Below, piece after piece: positions 23,108 through 34,763 of a DNA stretch of 64,000 bases. The notes under the pieces were generated by a model, which was not told where the DNA came from, did not search any database, and was given only the letters and a program-made list of their open reading frames with translations. This DNA is from Craterostigma plantagineum (lineage: Eukaryota > Streptophyta > Magnoliopsida > Lamiales > Linderniaceae), in contig JAPQWV010000006.1 of NCBI GenBank assembly GCA_027422505.1, forward strand, positions 10,406,501-10,470,500, read 5' to 3'. The position numbers and the translations under genes were made by a program. Position 1 is the stretch's first letter, and each line of letters begins with the position of its first letter.

Positions 23108-26100
23108 ATGAAAATGGATGCTTACTCTCTTGGAAACGACAATCGTCCTCCAATTCTCAAAAGAGGCGAATACACAGTGTGGAGGAGTAGGTTCTTGAAT
23201 TTAATCGAGCTTAAAGATCAGGCTAAAGACTTGCTTAAATCACTCTTTAAGGGACCAAAAGTATTTTACATAAATCAAGAAGGTGATAGCTCGAATAATC
23301 CTCCAGTCGAACCCAATAGGCGAGTGAAACTATCTAGCGAGTACGACGATGCTGAGAAAAGAAGAGCAAAGGCAGATCTGATAGCCAAAACACACTAATA
23401 CAGGGCATCCCCAACGATATCTATAGACATATAGATAACCTCCCAACGGCTAAAGGAATGTGGGATGAACTGGAGAGGATGATGCAAAGAACGAAATAGG
23501 CGTCAAGGCTAAGAAGGCGAATATACTCACGGCGTATGATTCCTTCAGAGCTAAGAATGAGGTGAGTTTACATGATCTTTATCAGCGGTACCTCACCCTT
23601 CTCAACAAAATGAGGAAAACTGATATGAAGAAGACAAACATGGAGATGAATGTTCGGTTTCTGTCCTCGCAGCCCACCGAATGGGAAATGATATTCACTC
23701 AACTCCGACAGAACAAGGACTTGGATGAGTTGGATATTCATGCTGGTTTTGACAACCTTGCTCAACATGAAGGATACAAAAAGAGCAACAGGGCAAACAT
23801 GCCGAAGACTCCATAGCCTTAGTTTCAGAGAAGAGGAGCTCCCGCTCACGCAGGGAAAAGCATGTTAAGCTTCCCAACTCTTCAGAGGATGATGAACCAC
23901 AATTCAGAACTTCCTCCTGGAGTCATAGAATTTGTGACCTTAATTGCCAAGATGATGATGAAGCAATACTTTAGAAGAAGTCATAATCTTCTGCTAATCA
24001 TTTTCGAACTACAAGCTCTAAGAACAAAGAGAAACCAACTGAGTCCTCAGAAGCCACAACATCTAAAGGCCCACTTAAATGCTTCAACTGTGGGAAAACT
24101 GGTCACTTTGCCAGAGAGTGTACCTTTCCAAAGAAGAAGGATGCTAACTAATACTACAGAAAGCTTCAACTTACAAAACAAAAGAAAGCTGAAGTAGCTC
24201 TAATGGCGGAACAGGACCACTGGCTAGAGGACAGGTCAGATTCTGACGCTGAAAATCTCGCTCTAATGGTGCGCCTCGACGATGATGAGGAAGATGGAAC
24301 TCCCACGAGGGTGGACAACGGTAATGCATCCACTACATTGAGGAGGTAGAAACCTCTGACTTTACACATTCTGACATGTTAACTGAATTAAATTCGAAAT
24401 TTGCTAACATGGTACTTGATCAGAAACGAAGTATAAACATAGAGAAAAATCTTATTAAGTCTAAGGAAACCATAGCTAGTCTCGAAGACAACATTAGGAG
24501 CTCTAGTCTCAAAATAGACGAATTAACTAAGAGACTCCAATCATATGACACTAGCCATATCTCATTAGAAAAGCATAGTTCGGTATTAAAGAGCTAGAAG
24601 GCAGGTTAGACAATAACCACAAATGTCTACTAAGGAATTTAGATGCGAAGAGCCTTGTCAAAAGTATACTTGAAGCAGCAACTAAAAAGGTCACTAGCCT
24701 AGAGGTTGAATTAGAAAAATCCAATTCTAGGATTAGTGAATTAGGGAAGAGTCTAGATACCTGTCAAGCCGAAAAGAGCACTGCTCTAATTAACTATACT
24801 ACCTTAGATGCCGAACGTAAGAAGCTTTATACTAAGATTAAGAAATTAGAAGATCTTCTTGTAAAAAGGGATCAAACTGATCAGACTATATTTTTGAATC
24901 AGCCCAAGGACATAGAATTTATGATTATAAGTTTGGCTTAGGCTTTGACAATCCACGACACTTGAAGAAAGTTGACTGCAAACAACTTTATGATGTCAAG
25001 TACATGGGTCTAGGACTAGCATCTCTTATGGTTTTTACTAATGCAAAAAAGAAATTAACGCGTTAGAAGAAGCTAAGAGAAAATCCAAGACTAAGGCTGA
25101 AATTCCCTTTTCTACACTGAATTGAATCAAAGTGACAAAACTATGGAACTTTCCAAGGGTTGGAGCTTTGAGTCAATTTATCTTCCTGAAGATCGTTCTA
25201 AATCGAAGGAAGTGCATATTCATCATTCTGAAAATTCTCTCTATATAGCCCCAATTGTTAGGAAAAAAGAATAGTTAAGGGCTTCTTTAGAAAAAGAAAG
25301 AGAGAATTTTGAAACTAAAAAGAAAATGTTCACAAAGGAGATGGAAACTCTCAAAGCTTCCTCCATCTCACAAGCTATTTCTCACGCAACTCCCTCAACT
25401 AAGAAGATCATTCTAAAAAGCGTGAAGAAAGAGAAACTGCCTTCAAAAGATGAGAAACGTAAAATAATATTTTGAAATATTCTAACTCTAATCTCATTTC
25501 ACCTATGTATACAGGGAGCGTAGGGCCATCATTAGAGTCGAAGGCAAGAGTGTCTAGTTTAAAAATAGAGAAGGAGTCCGTAGAGTTGAATGCTTCTAAG
25601 TTCTAAGAATATATCTCCTTCTGTACAAATAAAAGACACTCAATAAAAGAGCCGTTCTTCTCTTCAAATAATTGCGTCCAAATGTTCCCTTCAACCTACC
25701 ACTTTTAGAAGCACTAATTTCGAAATAGGCTCTACATTAGTAATAAAATATAATAATTCTAAAGCAAATGCCTCTAGGAAGACTCGTAGGAAACAAGATT
25801 CAGCCATTAAGAAAGCATATGGCGCTATTCATGCTTGTTATGACCTAAGGTATCCCGTGAAGATTGAATCTCGCAAGCACCTTAGGAGACTATCCAAAGA
25901 AAAGATCTTTTTCTCGATCAAGCCTACCAAAGCATTTGTCCGTGCTGAAATTAATCTTCCCTGCCAGGTTCAACCTAAATGGGTTCCTAAATCCCCGCCT
26001 AAAAAGACGAAACCCGAAAAGGCCAAGTCTTCAATAAAGGGCAAACTCAATTCAACTTCTTCGACATTGACTTGGGTTGTTAAAGCTCCTACTTGCACTA

Positions 26101-26168
26101 ATTTAGGAATCATATCTGAACCAACATCTAAATCTGCTAATCTGAGAGCGAGACCTAACCCTCTCTAA
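23108..26168 (+). pseudogene. gag of SIRE-like copy 2, frameshifted
   Basis: The likely start is the ATG at 23108, or the one at 23114 (MDAYSLGNDNRPP), which is conserved in copy 3. The N-terminal gag domain runs to a frameshift near 23390 (compare copy 3, where the LIAKNKLMQGIPNDI block reads through). A zinc knuckle CX2CX4HX4C is at 24080-24121. A long heptad-rich region follows (about 24376-25000, with KSKETIASLEDNI and KIDELTKRLQ), predicted coiled coil. A basic lysine-rich stretch (about 25860-26160) leads to the protease. At least six stops or shifts interrupt it. A long coiled-coil gag is typical of the SIRE lineage. Product when intact: particle protein. Confidence 0.75.
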
Positions 26169-26190
26169 TTTGATTTTGTAGATCCTTCAT

Positions 26191-27412
26191 GTGTGGTATC
26201 TCGACTCTGGTTGCTCCGCACACATTTCAGAAAATCAAGAGCTGCTCAGCAACTATCAAGACCGACCAAATGGCAAAGTCAGATTTGGGAACAACGACTC
26301 GTCTCCGATTCCCGGCTTCGGAGATATAATTCTGGAAAATATGACAGTAAAGGATATCTCCTACGTCGAAGGTCTCCGCCATAACTTGTTCAGCATAAGC
26401 CAATTCTGCCAATTCTGACCGGTGTAGACTATTGGACAATCAAGACAAAGAACTCCTCCAAGGACTTCGAAAATCAAATCTTTACACGATAAACCTGACG
26501 TCCGTGCTGATCTCGGCAGCTATTTGCCTCATCTCTCAGACTGTAGTTCAGAGGAACACGATATGTCATCAACGAATGTCTCATCTCAACATTAAAGCTC
26601 TTCAATGACTTTCAACGAAAGTGTTGGTTCACGGTTTTCCAACTATAATATTACAGAAAGAGCACCCATGTTCGGCGTGTCAACTAGGAAAAATAAAGCG
26701 AGCGTCGCATCATATTATACTGGTTGCTTCTACTTCACGTCCTTTGGAACTGTTACACATGGACCTCTGTGGACCTATGCAGACATAGAGTATTAATGGA
26801 CGCAAGTACGTACGGGTTATCATTGATCATTACTCTCGCTACACATGGACGAAGTTCCTCCGAACTAAGGATAAGACAGGGGACTTGATAATCAATTTCG
26901 TGAACAGTCATTCGAACGACAACGACACTGAATTCAAGAACAAATACCTCAATGACTTTTACCAAAAACTTGGGATTAGTCAGTAATTCTCAGCCGCCAA
27001 GACACCTCAACAGAATGGGGTCGTTGAAAGGAATAACAGAACTCTAGTGGAAGCCGCACGTACGATGCTGATTCATTCCGGCCTTCCACACTTCCTTTGC
27101 GTTGAAGCAGTAAATACCGCCTGTTTCACTCAGAACAGAACGGTGGTTCACAAGCGCTTCGATAAGACTCCGTACCAGATCATTAATAAGCGAGTACCCA
27201 ACATCTCCTTCTTCAAGGTCTTCGGGTGCAAGTGCTTTGTGGCGAACAACAGAGAGTAACGCGCTAAGTTCGACCCTAAAGCATTCGAAGCCACCTTCGT
27301 CGGGTATTCTTCCACTTCGAAGGTGTATCAAATATACATCAAGTCCAACCAAACTATGAAAGAAAGCTACAATGTCACTTTCCACGAAGTGGCAGAGATG
27401 GCTTCTGGACAC
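26191..27412 (+). pseudogene. protease and integrase of SIRE-like copy 2
   Basis: The protease active site DSG is at 26203-26211 in a WYLDSGCSAH block, followed by VRFGNNDSS and GLRHNLFSISQF. The integrase zinc-binding H-H-C-C is visible across frames (HQRMSHLNIKAL near 26569, CSACQLGK near 26680). The DDE core keeps D in DHYSRYTW (about 26825), D in DNDTEFKN (about 26925) and E in GVVERNNRT (about 27020). Codons between the first and second D appear to be deleted, and stops lie near 26604, 26793, 26984 and 27257. Not functional. Confidence 0.82.
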
Positions 27413-27692
27413 ATCAGTTCAGAACCCGTGCCTAACCAGATGGCTTCTGAATACGACAATTCATAACCCATACTCACTGGTGTGTTGGCACAAACCAACA
27501 GAAGATGGCAACAACTCCGGACTCAACGTCAGATGAAGCTATGAGACTTGCGTTAGAGGACTTGGGCTCTCTCTTTGAGCCCGTATATCGGCCAGAGTAG
27601 ATTCCCCACTCGATGAGACCGATGTACCAAGCTCTTCAAATGTCCCCACCTCACCCGATTTAGGATTACCACAGAACAGTGAAGAACCTACC

Positions 27693-29424
27693 ATGGTCTT
27701 TGAGGAAGTATTATCAAAATCGCTCATTCCAAATGCAGAAATGGAACTACCGCAATCAAATGAACAACCTGAGATTTTCGGAAATCTCGACCCACAAATA
27801 GTTGATGCAGCTACTTCAGCTTTGCCTCACGAGTGCAAATTGACTCGAGCACATCCGGTTGATCAAATAGTTGGAGATCCTTTGGATAGATTACGGACAA
27901 GACATCAACACGGTCTCTTCAGTTGTTTTTAAGCCAAAATGAGCCAACCAAGGTAGTAGACGCACTTAAAGACCCGGATTTGGTAATAGCAATACAAGAC
28001 GAAATCAACCAATTCGAGCGTCTCCAAGTGTGGACATTAGTACCTCGTCCGCATGAGAAAACAATTATCGGGTCAGGAATAAAGCAAGACTGGTTGCGAA
28101 GGGCTACAATCAACGGGAAGGCATTGACTACGACGAAACATATGCTCTTGTTGCCCGAATCGAAGCCATCCGCCTTTTCTTGGCTTATGCGGCCCATAAA
28201 GACTTCAAAGTCTACCAAATGGATGTTTAGACCGCCTTTCTCAATGTCGTGTTAAAGGAGGAAGTCTATGTCGCTCAACCAAAAGGCTTTGTTAATCAAG
28301 CACACCCCGACCACGTCTATCGATTGGATAAAGCTCTCTACGGGCTGCAACAAGCTCCACATGCTTGGTATGATGTCTTGAGTGATTTCCTCGTGAAGTC
28401 CGGGTTCATCCGAGGAACGATCGATACGACCCTCTTCATCAAATGGCAAGACAAAGATCTGATGGTCGTCCTAGTTTACGTAGACAACATCATCTTCGGA
28501 TCAACTAATCCACGGCTCTGCAAGAGGTTCGGACATTTTATGAAGAGCAAGTTTGAAATGAATCACATGGGAGAGATGCAATTATTCTTGGGACTCCAAG
28601 TCGGGCAGCTCGAAGATGGCATCTTCATAAGTCAGGCAAAATATATCAAGGACATTCTGAAGAAGTTCCATCAAGATCATAGCAAGCCTCTCAGCACTCC
28701 TATGTCAAAAAGCTGCAAGTTGGATGCCGATCCGATTGGAAAAGCGGTCGACATCACAATTTATCGCAGCATCATCGGTTCTCTTCTCTATCTCACCTCG
28801 AGCCGGCCGGATATTATGTTTGCCACCTGTCTCTGTGCCCGTTTCCAAGCCGACCCCAAAGACTCTCACATGCTCGTAGTCAAACGGATTCTTCGCTACC
28901 TCAAGGGAACCTCAACCCTAGGTTTATCGCATCCTAAGGGCATAAATTTCAAATTAATAGGCTATACTGATGCTGATTATGCAGGTTGCCGAAAGGATAG
29001 CAAAAGCACCTCCGGTGGCGCTCAATTTCTCGCCGAAAAGCTAGTCTGCTGGTCATCCAAGAAGTAGAACTGTGTCTCAGTGTCAACGGCTGAGGCTGAA
29101 TACGTCGCGGCTTCCAGCTGTTGCTTGCAAATGCTATGGATGCGGACTCAGCTTCGCGAGTATGGGGACAATTTAAATAATATACCCATTTACAGTGATA
29201 GCCAAAGTGCCATTGCGATTACGTGTAATCCTGTTCACCACTTACGCACGAAACACATGGATATTCGATATCATTTTATACAAGATCACGTAGAAAAAGG
29301 CACGATTGACATGACGATTCCAATTTCTTGTTGGAAAATTAGGCATGTTGAATCTTCCGCAATATGTGATTACGTGCACCTACGTGCTTTCATATGCCCT
29401 ATTCTATGTGTTTTTTATACTTAA
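27693..29424 (+). pseudogene. RT-RNase H of SIRE-like copy 2
   Basis: The linker upstream of RT is at 27693-27930. RT begins at about 27930, with a small deletion and frameshift where the TKWVFKNKK block should be (about 28075) and another near 28230. From 28249 to 29067 the frame is long: LYGLQQAPHAW, LVYVDN, LFLGLQVGQ, SRPDIMF, RYLKGTSTLGL, DADYAGC. The catalytic YVDD reads YVDN; the last codon, 28486-28488, is AAC, so this copy lost a metal-binding aspartate. A TAG at 29065-29067 replaces a glutamine codon, then RNase H resumes (STAEAEYVAAS, SDSQSAI). The C-terminal end near 29310 lacks about 20 codons present in copy 1. Confidence 0.88.
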
Positions 29425-32400
29425 ATGCTATATCTTGCGTGAAAATTTAATAACAATACAATTACATCATAATAAAATAAAATCCAAAAATTTTATAGAT
29501 ATATTTATAATATTAGGGGAATGACGATATCTTTAGGATGCTCGGTCTAAGTCACAAATAGATTTCCCTATCATGTGACTAAGTCAATTGCTTAATTTTG
29601 TCAGTTTAAGTCGCATTCTTTTGTCTAAATGTCATTAGTTTGCTCCTCTAAGACACAAAGCCTCTACATATAAGTGAGGATTCTAGCCTTCTATTTTTTT
29701 TACGATTTTATTCTCGAGCGAGTCGCACATCAATTACTTGTCTTTACTAGTGATTATTGGCCTCATATTCGCCTTGCGTTAGGACGTTCGGAAAATGATT
29801 AGGGCAGTCAGGAAATTCCTCACTCGGCCAATTATATACTTTTTCAATCCTTTAACATATCCTTTAGTCATCCATTTTGAGTCTTCTCTGAATTCCTTTT
29901 CTTCATTTGAAAACCCTTTAAGCCTTACAACTGACTATCTAAGCTCTCGGTGGGATGTTCAATCAAGAAAATGAGGGGGAGAAAAACGAGATGAAAAAAA
30001 TATGACAAAAGAAGGTGGACAACGCATACGAGGAATGCTCAACGCACAAACTGTGAACTTCTTCAAATCGATAATCTCTGATCCTCTCTAGGGATTAAGA
30101 GAAAAGGAGCACGGTATTGGCCCGAGAACCAACAAGAAGAACTTCGCCTTAGATAATCTCTCAGCCTCGGAGAGAAGCGGAGCTTCAGCTTGAGCAAGTG
30201 CAGTAAAATACGAAAACAATAAGGATGAGAAAGACAAAAGAAGAAAGAAAATATGCCGACGATGGAGAGTGACTAAGAAAAGGAAGATGGAGATATTAAG
30301 TCCACAATCCCAAAACTTTCCTTCCCTTCTAAGTCAGAACCAAATTAAAATCCTTCAATGTCCCCTTGATTCCAAAACAACGGTCTTTGGCACAGGTTGA
30401 ATGATTAAAAGCGCCTCGATCACAGGTAAATTGATGTAATATTGCTTGTGTTGACTTGAGTGATATAAATATAAAAATCGCAAGTTAAAATAATTGAGCG
30501 CTAGAGTGAGCCTAGTGAAAGTTGTCGAAGTGGATCATTCTATGAACTTAGGACTTTAGTTTGTCGACATGACTTGATGGCATATGATCTTTTCAAGTGT
30601 CTTGTGAAATTTTAGGCGTGACAATGATCGAAGCAAAATAATCTGACCCCATACAACATTCATATGAAAAAAAATTATATAGATAAATAATAATTTTTCT
30701 TGAAATTTTTCTTCCTATTTTTCTTATTATTATATGGTATAAAAATAATATATATATATATATATATTTATATACATATATATAAATAAAAGATAAATCG
30801 CGTATAAGTTTGATTACATGGTTAGGGGACCATGTATCTTAGCTACATTGATCAAAATTGCGTATTTTGAATGTTTGCTACTTAGATTGATTTCCTCGCT
30901 TATATGATTAAATCAATTAAGGGGCATTTTTTTAGGGGAGCATTTTCAAAATATATGCCTTGAACTGCAAATATTTTTGATGACTTTTCTCCAAGAGTTG
31001 CAGATAATTGTCAATAATGATTCCTTGTTACAAAACACTTCGACGAAGAGGACTTCACGAATTTTCACAAATTGGTGCTTACGGCATTGATACAAAAAAA
31101 TTCAGGTGGAGCTTTATTAACATTACTTGTTGCTTAACTCTAACATTCTAGACATTTTGTTCTAAGTAATGCAGATTTTTCGGAAAACGGATTTGGACCA
31201 GATGTCACTGCTTGGAATTTCAGGGAGTTAATTGCATTTTAATTTTAATGCATGAGTAAATATGTGATCTTAAATCAAATAGTGGTCAATCTGAAAATAT
31301 AAGAATACTTACCATTGATAAACTAGATAGAAAATGTAATTTTTTTATCATAAGTTTCTCGATCGTAAACAGTAATGGGCTTAGAAATTGATAAGTGTCG
31401 ATAACGTCCAATCAGCCCACTTAAACGAAATTAATGCTTGCAGTCGAAAAACTATATCTCATGCCAAACCCTCATAATAGTGTCGATTGTAATTTCTCGT
31501 GAAAAACTCAAGCAGTAAAGACGAATCTCAAAATCCTCAAAATCTTTTAATTTTCAACAGATTTTCGTCTTTCTAAGGTAGAATCGACGCTTATTAGGTG
31601 TTTATGTGTGTTTAAACTTCGTTCTCATCTACATTTTATAGTCTTTCGCTTGATTTTGTGCGTAGATTTTCGATTGTTCAAACTGTGAAAAACCGACATG
31701 CTATTTTGATGAGATTTAAACTTGTTTCTGTGTTTATCTTGGTTAAAATCTGCGTCCTATGATAGTTTAAGGGTTTTCGATCGTTATAAGGGTATGTTGT
31801 TTCGATTATCTGCGTTTTTAGAGCTCGATTGAAAGTCTGACTAAAACTGGGGTTTTAAACATTTAAAGGTGTCAAAGAACTTTCTCGATCGCAAACAGTT
31901 TCAATCGAATTTCGATTTGATTGAGTTACTGTTTGCATCGTAAAAGTTATTCGATCGCTAAATTCTTTGACTTAGTCAATAAGAGAAGTAACGTAGATCG
32001 CAAATACTTACAATCGAGAAATCTGATTTTGCTTGCGAGCAAAAGATTACTGAGTGAAATAGATAAAATATATGTAATTAAGTTTCGAGCGAAAAACTTA
32101 CCATCGGAAACAGTAATTTCGATTTCAATTTTGTTCTCGGTCGTAAACTTTAGCGACAATAAAATTTAATTTTTCGACGATAAAATTTCTCGATCATAAA
32201 AGTACGAAGCGATGATTTTGATCGATCGAAAATTTTCTCGGCGAGTCACCTAGTTTCTCGTTGTCAATTTTCTCGATCGTAAAATTTCGCAGCGAAAATC
32301 TATTGTAAAATCGAAATACTTTCTCGCTCGATAACTTTCACGACGAAAATTTTATTCACGCGCGAAAAATTTCTCGATCGTAAATTTACACAGAAATCAA

Positions 32401-32783
32401 TTTTCTCGATCGTAAATTTACACGGAAACTTTTCTCGATCGTAATCGACTACAGTACCACGCCTTAAGTTCAAACACTTAGAAAATTTTCTCTAAGTCTT
32501 TTCAGTTGTAGCAGACCTTAGCGAATAAAATTTGTTCGCAAATTAGAACGGAGACTTAAGTTCATAAATCACACCTAGGCAATTAAAATTGAAGATTTCA
32601 ATTCTCGCGCGATAAATAGAACGGGGTGAATAGTGCTTGATTTACGATTCAACACGTAGAGTGTTTTCGACTGAACTCTTTTCTACATAAGTCGAAATGA
32701 TATTATATCTTAAAAAATTCATTTTGTATGATCTATGTGTGAATTTAGATTTCAATTACAAATTTATCAAACACGTTATGACA
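29425..32783 (+). other. long non-coding spacer between pol and env-like ORF (copy 2)
   Basis: About 3.4 kb, colinear with the copy 1 spacer in inverted orientation. The distal part (about 31360-32440) carries repeated TTTCTCGATCGTAAA motifs with at least seven exact CGATCG cores. An AT-rich stretch with imperfect TA repeats lies near 30720-30790. No reading frame is conserved between the copies. Confidence 0.65.
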
Positions 32784-32820
32784 TGCTAACTAATGTTTTG
32801 ATTTTCTAATTGATTTTAAG
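32784..32820 (+). promoter_or_regulatory. candidate branch point and 3' splice site abutting the env-like ATG (copy 2)
   Basis: TGCTAAC at 32784-32790 matches the plant branch-point pattern. It is followed by a T-rich stretch and TTTTAAG ending at 32820, directly before ATG at 32821. The arrangement parallels copy 1. Confidence 0.5.
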
Positions 32821-32918
32821 ATGGATCATTATCCAGCCTATAACCACATTTACGATAAGAACCTATACCTCAAGGTTCAAGACACCAACTTCCAACTCGA
32901 CCTGACTACCTTTAGGCA
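32821..32918 (+). pseudogene. start of the env-like ORF of SIRE-like copy 2, truncated
   Basis: The first 32 or so codons (opening MDHYPAYNHIYDKN) match the copy 1 ORF residue for residue apart from a few changes. Homology stops at about 32918, where an unrelated sequence beginning TGTTGTAAAACTCGG enters. Confidence 0.8.
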
Positions 32919-33424
32919 GTGTTGTAAAACTCGGTCTAGGCGCCCGCCTAGGCGCCGGCTAGGCGCTAGTCGGCCACCTACCGAGGCGAATATAGCCTAA
33001 TCGGCCCACTAATCATAGAAATAATTAATCGGCCAATAATCGTACTAATCAGCCAAAAATCGGACTAATCGGCCGATTAGCCGGTCAATTAATTAATTTT
33101 AATAAAGCCCACTAAAGCCAAACTAAAAACTTTTAACTTAAAAAGGCCCACTTTAAGTCAAATTTGGGGCTAGGCTGTGGAATGTTAAGCGACTTGGTAT
33201 GCATATATATAAATATATATACTAGACATTTCAGCGTCAATTGTAGGAACTGCTCGGTGTGGGACAAGCGAGATTCACACGGCATAATTAATACTCCATT
33301 AAATTACTATATCGAGAGTTCACATGGAAAATAAAGAAAAACTTGTCGGACAGGACAAGCGAGAGCATAATTAATATTAAATTACTATATCGAGAGTTGA
33401 CTTGGAATAAAGAAAAACGAAAAA
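32919..33424. other. unrelated filler between two SIRE-like fragments
   Basis: The left part (about 32919-33080) is rich in CTAGGCGCC and AATCGGCC motifs and looks like one end of a small non-autonomous DNA transposon. The right part holds a degenerate duplication of about 75-80 bp (33262-33341 and 33352-33416, sharing GGACAAGCGAGA, ATTAAATTACTATATCGAGAG and AATAAAGAAAAAC). No coding. Confidence 0.45.
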
Positions 33425-33711
33425 TTTTATAAATAACGTGTTCTAAGATTTCTACGCGCAAACAGTAACTTCTCAAATCCAATATCTGCTAAATTGATGT
33501 TCTAAACACAACCAATCTAATCGCAAACAATTTTTAACACTAAAACGAGCACAGAGACATCAAATTCAAATCAAATAAGCATACAATTGATCAGATCGAA
33601 ATTGAATTTCGCGCCGAAACTGTTCTTCGATGGAACAATTCCAGAATTAAATTTCGATCCGATTCTAACAATTTTCGATTCAAAACAGAACGAATCTGCT
33701 CTTTTACCAAT
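33425..33711 (-). repeat. SIRE-like leader remnant with degenerate PBS
   Basis: Reverse complement of the first 280 or so bases of the copy 2 leader. It ends with a PBS (GCTCTTTTACCA on the plus strand at 33698-33709, two mismatches) directly next to the LTR at 33712. The LTR therefore served as a 5' LTR for a minus-strand element to its left, possibly the lost 5' end of copy 1. Confidence 0.75.
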
Positions 33712-34063
33712 TGTTAGGTCCTAATTTATCAACTATATGATCATAGACTTCAATCCTAAGGAAATCGATTAGAATATAGATATAGAATTTCGATCGAAAA
33801 CCTTAGTTGAATAACTTCGAGAGAGAATTCGTGTACTGAGAGAATGTTTTCTGACTTTCTCTCTCTAGAATTGGATTCTGAAACCTTTCGGATCAATTGA
33901 CTAAAATTCTCTATTATGCTCAAATGTGTACAAGGTATTTATACCAAACATATTTGGTATAAATAATAAGCTAAGTCCTAAACTAAGGACAAATACAAAT
34001 AAAACCCCCTAATTACAATGACAACTAATGAAATCAAAGCACAATTACAAATGGTATTCTATA
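33712..34063 (-). repeat. shared LTR of copy 3 and a leader remnant (352 bp)
   Basis: It has a leader and PBS on its left side and a polypurine-like tract (GGGGAGAAT on the minus strand) with env-like sequence on its right, so it serves as 5' LTR for one element and 3' LTR for the other. Confidence 0.88.
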
Positions 34064-34351
34064 TTCTCCCCATTTGTGCTTGATTGCCTTTCCGAGCCAT
34101 CTATACTCGTGGGGCAAAGTAAGGCCTGCGCAAGCCCAGCGCGTGCTCGAAGTTTAATGTTGTTCCTCTGCTCCAGCCGCTCCTCGATGTCCTCAAGAAG
34201 TTCCATCAGAAGCGGTTGTTCTCTCGCGAACCTGTGAAGCGTAAGCCTGGTCTCTCTATTGATCTCTTCCAACCTCTGCTCTATATTCTTCCTGATGACC
34301 TTGAGCGTCCCATCACAAAACTTATGAATCTCAATCTACAGCATCATCCTA
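34064..34351 (-). pseudogene. C-terminal fragment of the env-like ORF (copy 3)
   Basis: The minus-strand translation has the same block as copy 1 (LTLHRFAREQPLLMELLEDIEE). It is fused at about 34351 to protease-integrase sequence. Confidence 0.7.
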
Positions 34352-34743
34352 GGCTGTTCCTCTTGAATTACAGTCCGAGAGATGAGGCAAACAGCAGTCG
34401 AGATGCGTACGGACATCAGGTTTATCGTGTAAAGATTTGATTTCGAAGTTCTTGGAGGTTCTTTGTCCTGGCTGTCCAATATGCTGCACCGGTCAGCATG
34501 GAAGACCAACTGGAATCCTTTGTCGCAGAATTGGCCTATGCTGAACAAGTCATGGCGGAGACCTTCGACATAGGAGACATCCTTTACTGTCATATTTTCC
34601 AGTATTTTATCTCCGAAGCCGGGAATCGGAGACGAGTCGTTGTTCCCAAATCTGACTGCCATTTGGTCGGTCTTGGTAGTTGCTGAGCAGCTCTTGATTT
34701 CTCGAAATGTGTGCGGAGCAACCAGAGTCGAGGTACCACACAT
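34352..34743 (-). pseudogene. protease fragment (copy 3)
   Basis: On the minus strand the region downstream of the protease active site is recognisable (VRFGNNDSSPIPGFGD, VEGLRHDLFSIGQFCDKGF). It ends at the deletion junction. The active-site DSG itself is altered, reading GTSTLVA in this frame. Confidence 0.75.
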
Positions 34744-34763
34744 GAAGGATCTGCAAAATCAAA

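Larger units (their letters stand above)
21699..32918 (+). mobile_element. SIRE/Maximus-like copia element, copy 2, lacking its 3' end
   Basis: The plus-strand order is 5' LTR, PBS, leader, gag, protease, integrase, RT-RNase H, non-coding spacer and the first 30 or so codons of the env-like ORF. It is then cut off by unrelated sequence at about 32918. It lies inside copy 1 in opposite orientation, so the flanking halves form a large inverted repeat (RT through env-like start). Many stops and frameshifts are present. Confidence 0.88.
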
